Notes: generated by a model not told the origin, from the letters alone. Positions 1 to 8,343 are shown, counted from the stretch's first letter. The stretch is DNA of 64,000 nucleotides from VRUE01 sp963774555 (GCA_963774555.1 CAVZFL010000001.1:1-64000); one strand, 5' to 3'. Translations and numbers: made by a program.

Positions 1-1357
1 AGAGGTCTGCTCTGAACTTCGGGAAAATCCGGCCCCGGGAGACCTCGCCCAGCGAGTGACCGGCTCGGCCGACCCGCTGCAGCCCGCGGCTGACCGACTT
101 CGGCGACTCAACCTGGATCACGAGGTCGACGGCCCCCATGTCAATTCCCAGCTCCAGGGAGGACGTAGCGACGAGGCACGGCAGCTCTCCAGACTTGAGC
201 ATCTCCTCAACGACCGTCCGCTCCTCGTGGGAGAGCGAGCCATGGTGTGCCCTGGCGATCTCGAGGGGCGGGGATGGGTCTGGTCCGTCGGGCTCGCTGT
301 CGCGAGGAGTTCCCGCCGGACCAGACCCATCCCCTCCCGCGTGCTCCGTTGCGGGCAGCTCCTGCTCAGGTTCGTCGGCGTTGAGCTCGTTCAGGCGCTT
401 CGCCAACCGCTCCGCGGCCCGGCGGTTGTTGACGAACACGATCGTCGACGTGTGCTCCTTGACGAGCTTCAGAAGCTCCGGATAAATCGCGGGCCAGATC
501 GAACGAACATGGGCCAAGGGCTCACCGTCCGTGGGGTTGCCGTCCTCGTTTGGGAAAGCTGGAGCTCCCGGTTCAGCCATGTCCTCGACCGGCACGACGA
601 TCTCCAGGTCAAGCTCCTTAGCTACGCCAGCATCGACGATCTTGCAGTCCCGCTTCGGACCCACCAGGAACCGAGCTATCCGCTCGAGCGGCCGCTGCGT
701 CGCGGAGAGACCGATCCGCTGAAGGGGGTCGAGGGAGGGGTCTCCGGAGCCTCCCCGCTGTTGCTCCGGAGACCCCTCCCTCGACCCCCTCACCAGATGC
801 TCAAGCCGCTCCAGCGTCAAGGCCAGATGCGATCCGCGCTTCGATTGCGCCACCGCATGAATCTCGTCAACGATCACCGCCTCGGTCGTGCCGAAAATCT
901 CGCGAACCCCCGAGGAGAGCATCAGGTAAAGCGACTCCGGCGTCGTGATCAGGATGTCGGGCGGGTGTTTCTGCATCGCCCGCCGCTCTTTCTGCGGCGT
1001 GTCACCCGTCCGCAGCCCAACCGAGATATCCGCCCCGATCCCCCTCAGCGGCGCCCGCAGGTTGCGCTCGATGTCGTAGGAGAGCGCCTTCAGCGGCGAG
1101 ACGTAGACGAGGCGGACGCCGTTGCCGAGCTCCGGCGAGCGCGAAAGCCTGTCGATTCCCCAGAGGAAGCTGGCCAGGGTCTTGCCCGAGCCCGTCGGTG
1201 CGCAGATCAGCGCGTTGGCGCCGCTCGAGATCGCCTCCCAGCCGCCCACCTGCGCGGCGGTCGGACCCTCGAAGGATGCCTCGAACCAGCGCCTTACCGG
1301 GGCGCTGAAAGGTGCCAGCGAATCGGATTCCACGCTTGTCTTCGCATCGGCGGCCAA
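1..1357 (-). CDS. lhr: Lhr-family DEAD/DEAH-box ATP-dependent helicase, 5' part (runs off left edge)
   Basis: Reading leftward from a TTG at 1357 (an in-frame GTG at 1333 is an alternative start; a TAG lies eight codons upstream) gives 452 residues with no stop. The superfamily 2 helicase motifs are in order: APTGSGKT (residues 53-60, Walker A), a TTPESL motif, DEIH (164-167, motif II), LSAT (motif III), VNNRRAAERL (motif IV), SSLELGIDMG (motif V) and QRVGRAGH (motif VI). The spacing matches Lhr-type 3'-5' DNA helicases, which act in DNA repair and are about 1500 residues long in actinobacteria, so roughly the first third is here. Two stretches, between motifs II and III and between motifs IV and V, are low-complexity Gly/Pro/Asp insertions encoded by perfect palindromes (see separate entries); the frame is kept across both. 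The family call is firm and the exact start is not. Confidence 0.93.
   Translation of the reverse strand, partial: MAADAKTSVESDSLAPFSAPVRRWFEASFEGPTAAQVGGWEAISSGANALICAPTGSGKTLASFLWGIDRLSRSPELGNGVRLVYVSPLKALSYDIERNLRAPLRGIGADISVGLRTGDTPQKERRAMQKHPPDILITTPESLYLMLSSGVREIFGTTEAVIVDEIHAVAQSKRGSHLALTLERLEHLVRGSREGSPEQQRGGSGDPSLDPLQRIGLSATQRPLERIARFLVGPKRDCKIVDAGVAKELDLEIVVPVEDMAEPGAPAFPNEDGNPTDGEPLAHVRSIWPAIYPELLKLVKEHTSTIVFVNNRRAAERLAKRLNELNADEPEQELPATEHAGGDGSGPAGTPRDSEPDGPDPSPPLEIARAHHGSLSHEERTVVEEMLKSGELPCLVATSSLELGIDMGAVDLVIQVESPKSVSRGLQRVGRAGHSLGEVSRGRIFPKFRADL
270..334. repeat. Palindromic element inside the helicase gene (18-bp arms)
   Basis: Perfect 18-bp inverted arms lie at 270-287 and 317-334 around a 29-nt centre. 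The centre holds a smaller hairpin (CTCGC at 293-297, TGTC loop, GCGAG at 302-306). It lies in the helicase coding frame and encodes a Gly/Pro/Asp-rich stretch between motif IV and the conserved RAHHGSLS segment, where Lhr proteins normally have only a short linker. It looks like an in-frame palindromic insertion. Confidence 0.85.
723..790. repeat. Palindromic element inside the helicase gene (28-bp arms)
   Basis: Perfect 28-bp inverted arms at 723-750 and 763-790 enclose a 12-nt loop (751-762). The element encodes about 22 Ser/Gly/Pro-rich residues between helicase motif II (DEIH) and motif III (LSAT), where the family has no such segment. The helicase frame is open on both sides. It differs in sequence from the palindrome at 270-334 but has the same architecture. 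Confidence 0.88.
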
Positions 1358-1395
1358 CCCACCGATCTTACGCAGCCGCTAGGCCGGGTGGCGCT

Positions 1396-2541
1396 TCAGG
1401 GCGTGCCGCCGGCGAACTTGACGAAGGCAAACCAGGACTTCTTCGGCAGGAAGCCTTCGCCGAAGAGGCCGGAGCCGCCGCAGAAGTTGCAGCTGTTGGC
1501 CTGGTCGTCGACCGAGAACCAGTAGATGCGCTGCAGCTTCCATTTCGCCGCCCTGCTCTTGAAGAGGTTGAACGCGCCCTTCAGCTGCGTCGCCTGGCCC
1601 GCCGGGCCTTTGGCGAAGGCGTCATGGACGGGATCGGGCCGTTCCGAGCTCCAGCCGATCTCGGTGATCCAGAGCTTCTTCCCCGCGTCGTGGTTGGCTT
1701 TGAGGACCGCCAGGAATTCTTCGACGTCCGGGGTCAGCTGCTGGTACTTGGTGGTGTACGGATGCAGGGCGACCCCGACGAACTTGTTCTTGATCCCCGG
1801 CGTCGAGCTGTAGAGCTGATCGAGGAAGTCGGTGGCGAAGTACGCCTGCGGCGGCTTGCCCTTGAATTCGGCTTCCTTGGGCCGGGCGAACATCCCGCCG
1901 AGGATCAGCTTGGCGCCGTGGTCGACGCTCTTGATCGCCGCGTAGGAGACGTTGACGAGCTTTCCGTAGTCCGCGGGGTTGGGCCGCACGACGAAGTACT
2001 TGAAGTTCTCCTCGTTCCAGATCTGCCAGGTGCGAATCGGGGTTTCCGGCAGCGAGCGATTCGCGGCCCAGAAGCTGCCGCCGGGCCCGTAGCGGCCGAT
2101 GACGAGCTTGAGGAAGTTGGACCAGGCGCTGCGCTGCGCACCGGTTTTTACGGGCAGCGTCTTCGGCGCCTTGGCGCTACTGCCGGGGACACGCGCCTGC
2201 GGGGCAGCCCAGGCAGGCGCACCGTAGACGAAGGGCAGCACGTCGATCCCGGCCGCCGTCGCGCCCGCTACGAGCGGGTCGGAGGCGGCGAAATTCGCTT
2301 CCGCCCCGCTGTTGGGCTGAACCGAGGCCCACGAGATTGGGATCCGCACGCTGTCGACTCCGCCGGCGCGCAGGCGCTGGAACTGTTCGACGCTGGGCGT
2401 GCCCTGGGGAGAGACGCCCCAGAAGTTGCCCGGCACCGCCGTCGCAGCCGGTGCCGCTGCCGCCATGCAGACGAGGCAGAGGACGAGCGCGACAGTCCAC
2501 GCACGGACCTGCCCGAATGGGCGCTTCCGCTCCTGGGCCAC
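1396..2541 (-). CDS. Secreted clan GH-A-like glycoside hydrolase
   Basis: A 381-residue protein with an N-terminal signal segment (basic start, hydrophobic stretch about 15-36) followed by a (beta/alpha)8-type glycosidase domain. The clan A signatures are visible: TWQIWNEEN with the predicted acid/base Asn176-Glu177, and LWITEIGWSS with the predicted nucleophile Glu294. The VALHPY segment at about 257-262 is also typical. The natural substrate cannot be read from the sequence; extracellular glycan trimming is a reasonable inference given the polysaccharide locus that follows. A close paralogue lies at 30218-31333. It starts two bases after the stop of the upstream gene (2544-3131), so the two are probably co-transcribed. 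Near the C-terminus a Cys-containing NSCNFCGGSGLF segment has a counterpart in the paralogue. Confidence 0.85.
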   Translation of the reverse strand: MAQERKRPFGQVRAWTVALVLCLVCMAAAAPAATAVPGNFWGVSPQGTPSVEQFQRLRAGGVDSVRIPISWASVQPNSGAEANFAASDPLVAGATAAGIDVLPFVYGAPAWAAPQARVPGSSAKAPKTLPVKTGAQRSAWSNFLKLVIGRYGPGGSFWAANRSLPETPIRTWQIWNEENFKYFVVRPNPADYGKLVNVSYAAIKSVDHGAKLILGGMFARPKEAEFKGKPPQAYFATDFLDQLYSSTPGIKNKFVGVALHPYTTKYQQLTPDVEEFLAVLKANHDAGKKLWITEIGWSSERPDPVHDAFAKGPAGQATQLKGAFNLFKSRAAKWKLQRIYWFSVDDQANSCNFCGGSGLFGEGFLPKKSWFAFVKFAGGTP

Positions 2542-2543
2542 GG

Positions 2544-3131
2544 TCAGTGTGCCTCGGGAGTGGCGGTGGCGGTCGGTCCGCGACGCTGGCGGCGCTGCCT
2601 GATCATCACCACGGCCACCGAGATCGCGGCGAGAACGGCGATCGCGATCAGGATCGGCACGAGCGGCGAGGAGCCGCCGCCATCGCTGGACTTCGAAGTC
2701 GGGACGCCGGCTCCGTTCTGAGCGCCCGGATGCAGCGGCTTCTTGGCCCCTTCGTTGGCGCTGCCACCTGGTTTACCCTGGCCGTTGCCGTTGTCCTTGC
2801 CCCCCGCCGCGGCGCCTTCCTTTTCAGATGACCCGCCTTCGCCATTGCCTTCACCTTCCTTCGAACCCGGCGAGCCGTTCGACGTCCCGGATTCGGAGTT
2901 GCTGCCGTTGCCGGTCTTCGAGACCTTCGCCGGGGTTTGCTGATGGTGGTGGGCGGGGGAGTTTTCGCCTTCGGCCCTGGGAATAGATTCGGTGTACTGG
3001 ACACAGCTCGAGCTCGTGCATTCGGCCTGAGCGAACACGGGAAAGCAAGCAAATGCCAGAGCAATCACTGACATCAGCGCAAAGAGGTGGCCCACTCGTG
3101 GCGCCCGGCGATGGCGCTTCCCGACGTTCAT
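2544..3131 (-). CDS. Secreted, C-terminally membrane-anchored low-complexity protein
   Basis: I place the start at the ATG at 3131, because it opens a clear signal peptide (basic residues 5-12, hydrophobic 16-34, cleavage likely after AQA at 34-36); a longer reading frame upstream would bury it. The 195-residue product then has a short CTSSSC segment and a long Gly/Ser/Asn/Lys/Glu-rich, probably unstructured region (about 60-148). It ends with one hydrophobic helix (about 152-172) and an Arg-rich cytoplasmic tail. This is type I membrane topology with a flexible exposed spacer, as in wall-spanning surface proteins; no sortase motif is seen. I recognise no enzymatic domain. It is the first gene of a likely two-gene unit with the glycosidase at 1396-2541. 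Its 5' end overlaps the longest version of the divergent gene at 3053. Confidence 0.7.
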   Translation of the reverse strand: MNVGKRHRRAPRVGHLFALMSVIALAFACFPVFAQAECTSSSCVQYTESIPRAEGENSPAHHHQQTPAKVSKTGNGSNSESGTSNGSPGSKEGEGNGEGGSSEKEGAAAGGKDNGNGQGKPGGSANEGAKKPLHPGAQNGAGVPTSKSSDGGGSSPLVPILIAIAVLAAISVAVVMIRQRRQRRGPTATATPEAH

Positions 3132-5065
3132 CGCGCGCAAGGTTAGACCAAACAGCGGCGTTGCTTGCGCCGGTCGCCCTGATCGTGGGCCTGGCCCTGG
3201 CTGGCGGCGGCTTCGATGTGAGCAGCCGTCACATAGCCGGCCTGGCCGTGTGGCTGGTCGTCGTTGCCCTGCTGGTCTTTGGCGCGGCCTCGGCGATGAA
3301 GCCGGAGCGGCCGCTCTACTGGGCAGGCGGACTGATCGTCTGTCTGTCGCTGCTGTGTGCAATGTCGTCCCTCTGGTCGGGGTCTATTGAGCTGAGCGTG
3401 ATCGAGGCGGGCCGGGTTGCGGTCTACCTCGGTTTCTTCATTGCCGCGTTCCTGATCGCCCAAACCGACGAAAGGCGCCAACGTTTCGCCGAAGGGCTGG
3501 CAATTTCCCTTGCACTCGTCGCCCTGCTCGGCCTCGGCAGCCGCCTGCTGCCGCACGTCTTCGACCTCTCCGCCTCGCTTGGCAGCGGGCCCCGCCTCGA
3601 CTACCCGCTTGGATACTGGAACGCCAACGGGGCGATGTTCGGCATCGGCGTCGCCCTGCTGCTCTGGACCAGCCGCCGAGCGACGTCGGCGGGGCTGCGC
3701 TGGCTTTCCGCCGCGGCGATCCCGATCTGCCTGCTCGGCCTCTACTTCACCTACTCGCGCGGTGGCCTGCTCGCGCTGGTGGTCGCCTGCACCTGCCTGA
3801 TCGCCCTCTCCCACGACCGGCTGTGGCTGTTCGCAACGCTGGCCGCAGGCGCCCTCGGCGCCCTGCCCGCGGTGCTGGCGGTGCAGGCGCGGCACAGCCT
3901 CGCCGACAACCTCGGCAACCAGGCGAGCGTGGACCAGGGCGTCACCGTGCTCCTGATCCTGCTCGGCGGGATCGCGCTCTCGCTGCTGCTCTTCGCCGCG
4001 CTGCGCTGGGAGGAGCGCCGGGAGGGGGCGCTGAGCGGACGGGCCGTGGCGGTCTCCCGCAACCCGAGGGTCTTGAAAGGGGTCGCCCTCGGGGCGGCCC
4101 TGCTCGTCATCGCGGTCGTGGTTGCCGTCGGCGGCCGCGCCTGGGACCAGTTCTCAAGTCATGACATCCAGTTCCCCAACAACCCGCAGGAACATTTCTC
4201 CGACCTCAAGGGCGCCGGTCGCCACGACTTCTACAGGGTGGCAGTCGAAGCCTTCGGCGAAAAGCCGGTCCTCGGCCACGGGGCGGGGACCTACCAGTTC
4301 TCCTGGAACCAACTGCGCTCGATCGAACTGCCGGTCCACGACGCGCACTCCGTCTACCTCGAGGCGTTCGCCGAGCTGGGCGTGATCGGCGGGCTGCTCG
4401 TGATCGGCCTGATCGGGACCCTGCTCTGGACCGCCTTCGCCACCTGGCGCGCCGCCGCCGATCCGCTGCGCGATCGCTATGCGGCCTTGCTTGCCGCGAT
4501 GCTCGCCTTCGCGGTCGGCGCCGCCTTCGACTGGTTCTGGGAGATCGCCGCCCTCGGCGCCGTCTTCTTCCTCGCCGGCGGCGTGGTCGTCGCCGCGCGC
4601 TGCAGCCAGATCGCCGCCGATCCACGCCGGGAGCCAAGCTCAAAGAGCGAGGGACGTCGCTTCGGGCTGACCGTGACGGCGGTCGTCCTTGCGTGGATCT
4701 CCGCCATAGCCCTGGTCGGACCGCTCCTGGTCGAACACGAGATCGACTCGAGCCAGGCCGCAGCGGCCAGGGAAGACTTCGCCGCCGCCGTCAGCCACGC
4801 CGACACGGCCCGCTCGATCGAGCCCTGGGCGGCCTCGCCCTACGTCCAGCTCGGTCTGCTGGCGGAGCGCCAGGGCGACTACCCGGCCGCGATCGAACAC
4901 TTCGGCCACGCGATCGAACGCGAGGAACGCAACTGGCAGTGGTACTACCTGCGCTCGCGCGTCGAGCACGAGGCCGGCGAAGAAGGGGCCGCGGTGGCGG
5001 ATCTCGAAAAGGCACGTGAGCTCAACCCGCAGGCCCAGTGCCTGCAAGGGGAATGGACCTGCTGA
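3053..5065 (+). CDS. O-antigen ligase/polymerase family membrane protein with C-terminal TPR
   Basis: A 670-residue polytopic membrane protein with about ten hydrophobic helices between residues 35 and 510. The extracytoplasmic Wzy_C/WaaL-like segment (HDAHSVYLEAFAELGVIGG, about 427-445) is diagnostic of O-antigen ligase/polymerase enzymes, which join or polymerise lipid-linked glycans at the outer face of the membrane. After a last helix (about 545-565) the tail carries TPR-like repeats (about 575-660). The start is uncertain: the ATG at 3053 overlaps the divergent gene by 79 bases, and GTG 3098 or TTG 3161 would reduce or remove the overlap while keeping all helices. It is followed by the initiating sugar transferase with a TGATG overlap, so they form one operon. 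Whether it acts as polymerase or ligase cannot be decided from sequence. Confidence 0.85.
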   Translation: MPEQSLTSAQRGGPLVAPGDGASRRSSRARLDQTAALLAPVALIVGLALAGGGFDVSSRHIAGLAVWLVVVALLVFGAASAMKPERPLYWAGGLIVCLSLLCAMSSLWSGSIELSVIEAGRVAVYLGFFIAAFLIAQTDERRQRFAEGLAISLALVALLGLGSRLLPHVFDLSASLGSGPRLDYPLGYWNANGAMFGIGVALLLWTSRRATSAGLRWLSAAAIPICLLGLYFTYSRGGLLALVVACTCLIALSHDRLWLFATLAAGALGALPAVLAVQARHSLADNLGNQASVDQGVTVLLILLGGIALSLLLFAALRWEERREGALSGRAVAVSRNPRVLKGVALGAALLVIAVVVAVGGRAWDQFSSHDIQFPNNPQEHFSDLKGAGRHDFYRVAVEAFGEKPVLGHGAGTYQFSWNQLRSIELPVHDAHSVYLEAFAELGVIGGLLVIGLIGTLLWTAFATWRAAADPLRDRYAALLAAMLAFAVGAAFDWFWEIAALGAVFFLAGGVVVAARCSQIAADPRREPSSKSEGRRFGLTVTAVVLAWISAIALVGPLLVEHEIDSSQAAAAREDFAAAVSHADTARSIEPWAASPYVQLGLLAERQGDYPAAIEHFGHAIEREERNWQWYYLRSRVEHEAGEEGAAVADLEKARELNPQAQCLQGEWTC

Positions 5066-6561
5066 TGGACGAGCAGCCGAGAGGCGCTGCACACGGCGCC
5101 ACCGCGACGCCGACCGCTCCCGAGGCGACCCCCCGCCCGCCGACGGAGATGGCGAGCCGGCTGGGCCTGACCGGGCCGAGCGGCTCGCGCCGGCGCGGCG
5201 CGATGCTGCGGCGACTGCTCGCCACCGGCGATTGGGTCGGGATCTTCGCCGCGCTCTGCGTCGCCACCGCGGTCACCTCGACCACCGACGTGGCGAAGCT
5301 CTTCTGGGCCGTGCTCTTCACGCCGGCCTGGCTGCTGGTGCTGAAGCTGCACGGGCTCTACGACAACGACCACCGACGGATCCGCCACAGCACCCTCGAC
5401 GAGCTGCCCTCGCTGATCTCCGCCAGCGCCCTCGGCACGATCGTCGTCGACGGCCTGCTCTGGCTCAGCCCGGTCGGCCCGCTCTCGGCGAAGAGCGCGA
5501 TCATCGTCGGGATCGGCGCCGTCCTCTCCTGCTTCGTCGCCCGCGCGACGTTGCGCTTCGTCTGGCAGCGGCTGACCGGGGTCGCGATCGGCATCGTGAT
5601 CGGCCCCGCCACGCTGGCCGACGCCGTGGCTCGCCGCATCGCCACCCACCCCGAGGCGCGCCTGCGACTGGTCGGCTACCTCTCCGAGCCGCGCGACAAG
5701 GACCGGCGCGCCTCGCTACCGCGGCTGGGCTCGGTCGAGGAGATCTCGCGGGTGGCGCGCGAACACAACGTCGAGCGCGTCGTCGTCGCCGAGCAGGAGA
5801 TCGGCCAGCGCGACGCCGAGCACCTGATCGAGGAGTGCAAGGCCGCCGGCCTCGGCCTCACCTTCCTGCCCAAGCACTACGGGCTGCTGGGACCGGGGAT
5901 CGAGCTCAACCGGCTGGCCGAGCTGCCGGTGCTCGACTTCCGCTTCTCCGACCCGCCGCGCTCGACCCTGGCGCTGAAGCGCGGCCTCGACATCACGGTG
6001 TCGGGCCTGATGCTCACCTTCCTCTCGCCGCTGCTGGCCCTGCTGGCGATCTTCATCGTCGTCGACTCCGGCACCCCGGTCTTCTTCCGCCAGAAACGCG
6101 CGGGCAAGGACGGCGCGCCGTTCACGATGTTGAAGTTCCGCACGATGGTGGCCGACGCCGAGGAGCGCCTTGCCGAGCTGGTCGACCTGGAGAAGCTCGA
6201 CGAGCCCGCCTTCAAGATCCCCGACGATCCCCGCATCACCCGGGCCGGCAGGCTGCTGCGACGGACCAGCCTCGACGAGCTGCCGCAGCTGATCAACGTG
6301 CTGCGCGGCGACATGTCGCTGGTCGGGCCGCGGCCCGAGGAGGAGGCCGTCGTCGCCCTCTACGACGAGCGCCAGCGGATCCGGCTCGCGATCAAGCCCG
6401 GCCTGACCGGTCCGATGCAGGTCTACGGCCGCGGCGACCTCACCTTCGAGGAGCGTCTGGCGATGGAGCGCGACTATCTCGACAACCTCTCGGTCGCCGG
6501 CGACCTGGCAATCCTCTTGCGCACGCCACGGGCGATCGTCCGCGGCGAAGGCGCCTACTAG
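5065..6561 (+). CDS. Polyprenyl-phosphate sugar-1-phosphate transferase (WcaJ/CpsE type)
   Basis: This enzyme initiates exopolysaccharide repeat-unit synthesis by moving a sugar-1-phosphate from an NDP-sugar to undecaprenyl phosphate. The 498-residue protein has four N-terminal membrane helices, a central Rossmann-like domain and a C-terminal bacterial sugar transferase domain. That domain shows a membrane re-entrant helix, the KFRTM motif, RRTSLDELPQLINVL and MSLVGPRPE, in the correct order. I prefer the ATG at 5065 because it overlaps the preceding stop (TGATG) and has an AAGGGGA ribosome-binding site at 5046-5052. In-frame GTG 5038 and ATG 5053 are alternatives. It lies between the ligase/polymerase and a GT2 glycosyltransferase in one operon. 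The sugar specificity (glucose, galactose or GalNAc) cannot be told. Confidence 0.92.
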   Translation: MDEQPRGAAHGATATPTAPEATPRPPTEMASRLGLTGPSGSRRRGAMLRRLLATGDWVGIFAALCVATAVTSTTDVAKLFWAVLFTPAWLLVLKLHGLYDNDHRRIRHSTLDELPSLISASALGTIVVDGLLWLSPVGPLSAKSAIIVGIGAVLSCFVARATLRFVWQRLTGVAIGIVIGPATLADAVARRIATHPEARLRLVGYLSEPRDKDRRASLPRLGSVEEISRVAREHNVERVVVAEQEIGQRDAEHLIEECKAAGLGLTFLPKHYGLLGPGIELNRLAELPVLDFRFSDPPRSTLALKRGLDITVSGLMLTFLSPLLALLAIFIVVDSGTPVFFRQKRAGKDGAPFTMLKFRTMVADAEERLAELVDLEKLDEPAFKIPDDPRITRAGRLLRRTSLDELPQLINVLRGDMSLVGPRPEEEAVVALYDERQRIRLAIKPGLTGPMQVYGRGDLTFEERLAMERDYLDNLSVAGDLAILLRTPRAIVRGEGAY

Positions 6562-6573
6562 AGAATTCCCGCC

Positions 6574-7449
6574 ATGACCGGCTCGCCCGACCTCGAGGTC
6601 GTCATCGTCAGCCACGGCGCCGAAGCGCTGCTGCGGCGCTGCCTGCGCTCGCTGGAGGAGCACCCGGCGAGCGGCACGATGCGGGTGACCGTGGTCGACA
6701 GCGGCAGCCCCGACCCGACCCCGGACATGGTCGAGCGCGAGTTTCCGCAGGTGCGGCTGATCCGCTGCGACAACATCGGCTTCTCGGCCGCCAACAACGT
6801 CGTCCTGCGCGAGGACGAGGCGGCAGCGGTGCTGCTGCTGAACCCCGACACGGAGGTCTATGCAGGGACGCTCGACGCAGCCCTGGCCCGCCTGCGCTCC
6901 GATGAGCGCATCGGCATGGTCGGCTGCAAGCTCCTCACCGAGTCGGGTGAGCTCGACCACGCCTGCAAGCGCTCCTTCCCCACCCCGCTCAGCGCCCTCG
7001 CCCACTTCACCGGGATCGGCCGGGAGGAGGGCGCCGGCGCCGCGCTGAGCCAGTACCGGGCGACGCACCTCGGCGACGACGACCCGGGCGAGGTCGACGC
7101 CGTCAACGGCGCCTTCATGCTCTGCCGCGCCGAGGCGGTGCGCGAGGTCGGCCTGCTCGACGAGGGCTACTGGCTCTACATGGAGGACCTCGACTGGTGC
7201 CGGCGCTTCTGGCAGGCCGGCTGGACGGTCTTCTACGAGCCGGCCGGCGTCGCCCTGCACGTCAAGGGCGGCTCCAGCGGCAGGCGCCGGGCGCCCAAAC
7301 AGGAGATCGCCTTCCACCGCGGCATGGGCCGCTTCTACCGCCGCTTCGACGCCGCCGAGCACAACCCGCTCCTCAACGCCGCGGTCTACGCCGGCATCGG
7401 CGCCAAGCTGGCGGCCAGCCTCGGCATCACCGCGGTGCGTGGCCGCTGA
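6574..7449 (+). CDS. GT2 family glycosyltransferase (rhamnosyltransferase-like)
   Basis: A 291-residue GT-A fold enzyme. It begins with the typical EVVIVSHGAE strand, then the NIGFSAANN nucleotide-binding segment, the metal-binding NPDTE motif (DxD equivalent), and a C-terminal acceptor segment (GYWLYMEDLDWCRRFWQAGW) typical of WbbL-like rhamnosyl and related transferases. It should act on the cytoplasmic face and add a sugar, possibly rhamnose from the nearby rml pathway, to a lipid-linked intermediate. It starts 12 bases after the initiating transferase and is in the same operon. Its 3' end overlaps the next gene by 11 bases. The donor sugar is an inference from context. Confidence 0.88.
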   Translation: MTGSPDLEVVIVSHGAEALLRRCLRSLEEHPASGTMRVTVVDSGSPDPTPDMVEREFPQVRLIRCDNIGFSAANNVVLREDEAAAVLLLNPDTEVYAGTLDAALARLRSDERIGMVGCKLLTESGELDHACKRSFPTPLSALAHFTGIGREEGAGAALSQYRATHLGDDDPGEVDAVNGAFMLCRAEAVREVGLLDEGYWLYMEDLDWCRRFWQAGWTVFYEPAGVALHVKGGSSGRRRAPKQEIAFHRGMGRFYRRFDAAEHNPLLNAAVYAGIGAKLAASLGITAVRGR

Positions 7450-7984
7450 GCCTGCGTCCTTAGCCGGCGCAAACGAGCGTACGCTGCGGCGAGCAGTGAG
7501 CCAGGGGACCCTTCGGGCAGAACGGCCAACCCCCCGACGACTGACAATCTCGACGGCCGAGAAGCAGTATGTCCGCCGCTCGTGGCCCCTCTTGGCGACC
7601 CTGCGGGCGGCGCTGCGTACGGAGCCCGCCGTCCGCTTCGCGCTGCTCTTCGGTTCCGCCGCACGGGGCGAAGACGAGGCGCAGAGCGATCTCGATCTCC
7701 TGGTCGAGATGCGCGAGCCAGGCTTGGAACGGGTGGTCGACCTGAGCGGGAAGCTGGGGGGCATTACGGGTCGTCGCGTGGACATCGTGCTCCTCGAGGA
7801 CGCCGAGACGAATCCCCGGCTGCTCGGAGATGCGGTGAGGGACGGGCGGGTCCTGGTCGACCGCGAGGATCTCTGGGCCAAACTCGGTGAGCGCAAGGAC
7901 TCCCTGATGCGCCAGGGCCGAGAACAGGACAGGCGCCGCGCCCGCAAGGCGTTGTCCGGGATCGATCGATTTCTTGCGGCCTGA
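7439..7984 (+). CDS. MNT-type nucleotidyltransferase with N-terminal HTH segment
   Basis: The 181-residue protein has a DNA polymerase beta-like minimal nucleotidyltransferase core: GSAARG at 72-77, SDLDL at 83-87 and a third acidic residue in RRVDIVLL (Asp115). Asp84, Asp86 and Asp115 form the expected metal triad. The first 50 residues (ERTLRRAVSQGTL, then PRRL) look like a helix-turn-helix. Such MNT proteins usually serve as antitoxins that AMPylate a HepT-like partner, and the next gene (7984-8343) starts at its stop codon. The GTG start overlaps the preceding glycosyltransferase by 11 bases, so this pair rides on the polysaccharide operon, which is unusual. In-frame starts further downstream would lose the HTH part. 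Confidence 0.8.
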   Translation: MAAEPASLAGANERTLRRAVSQGTLRAERPTPRRLTISTAEKQYVRRSWPLLATLRAALRTEPAVRFALLFGSAARGEDEAQSDLDLLVEMREPGLERVVDLSGKLGGITGRRVDIVLLEDAETNPRLLGDAVRDGRVLVDREDLWAKLGERKDSLMRQGREQDRRRARKALSGIDRFLAA

Positions 7985-8343
7985 TGGCGAACGAGCTGCC
8001 ACGCAAAGCGGACATCGTCCGCTGGCAGCGGGAGATCGTCGACCACCTCGAGGACTTCCCACGCCAGCACGCAGCGCTCGAGACCGCGATGGCCGCTTTT
8101 GGCGAGACCTTCGAGTTGAGGCAGTTCAAGGCGGCTTTTGAGACAAGGACCGACATGGAGGCCTACAACAGGGCCCAGGCGGTCGAGCGGGCCTTGGGAC
8201 GCGTTCAGAACTATGTGGCGGACCTCACGATCGCTGGCATTCATCGGGCCCTATCGCTCGTGGATTGGCGAGCTGCTGTAGACAGGGCAAGCACCGAAGC
8301 AGCCATTGGGCATCCTGAGCCGCCGCTCACGGGTTCACCGTGA
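7984..8343 (+). CDS. Small helical partner of the MNT nucleotidyltransferase, HepT-like by position
   Basis: A 119-residue, mostly helical, charged protein that starts at the last base of the preceding stop (TGATG). I do not recognise the family from sequence. Its size and its coupling to an MNT nucleotidyltransferase suggest a HepT-type ribonuclease toxin or substrate, but the hallmark RX4-6H/Y motif is not clear (ALGRVQNYVADL at about 70-81 is the closest approach). Its stop codon lies inside the terminator hairpin at 8321-8349. Confidence is good that it is a gene and low for function. Confidence 0.6.
   Translation: MANELPRKADIVRWQREIVDHLEDFPRQHAALETAMAAFGETFELRQFKAAFETRTDMEAYNRAQAVERALGRVQNYVADLTIAGIHRALSLVDWRAAVDRASTEAAIGHPEPPLTGSP

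Noticed and set aside
56..1525. Plus-strand frame over the helicase region
   Set aside because: The minus strand carries all six helicase motifs in order; the plus-strand product has none.
5716..8244. An 842-codon open frame on the minus strand across the sugar transferase and glycosyltransferase genes
   Set aside because: It is antisense to genes with full catalytic motifs, has Arg/Gly/Ala/Asp-biased composition without domains, and comes from GC-rich third positions.
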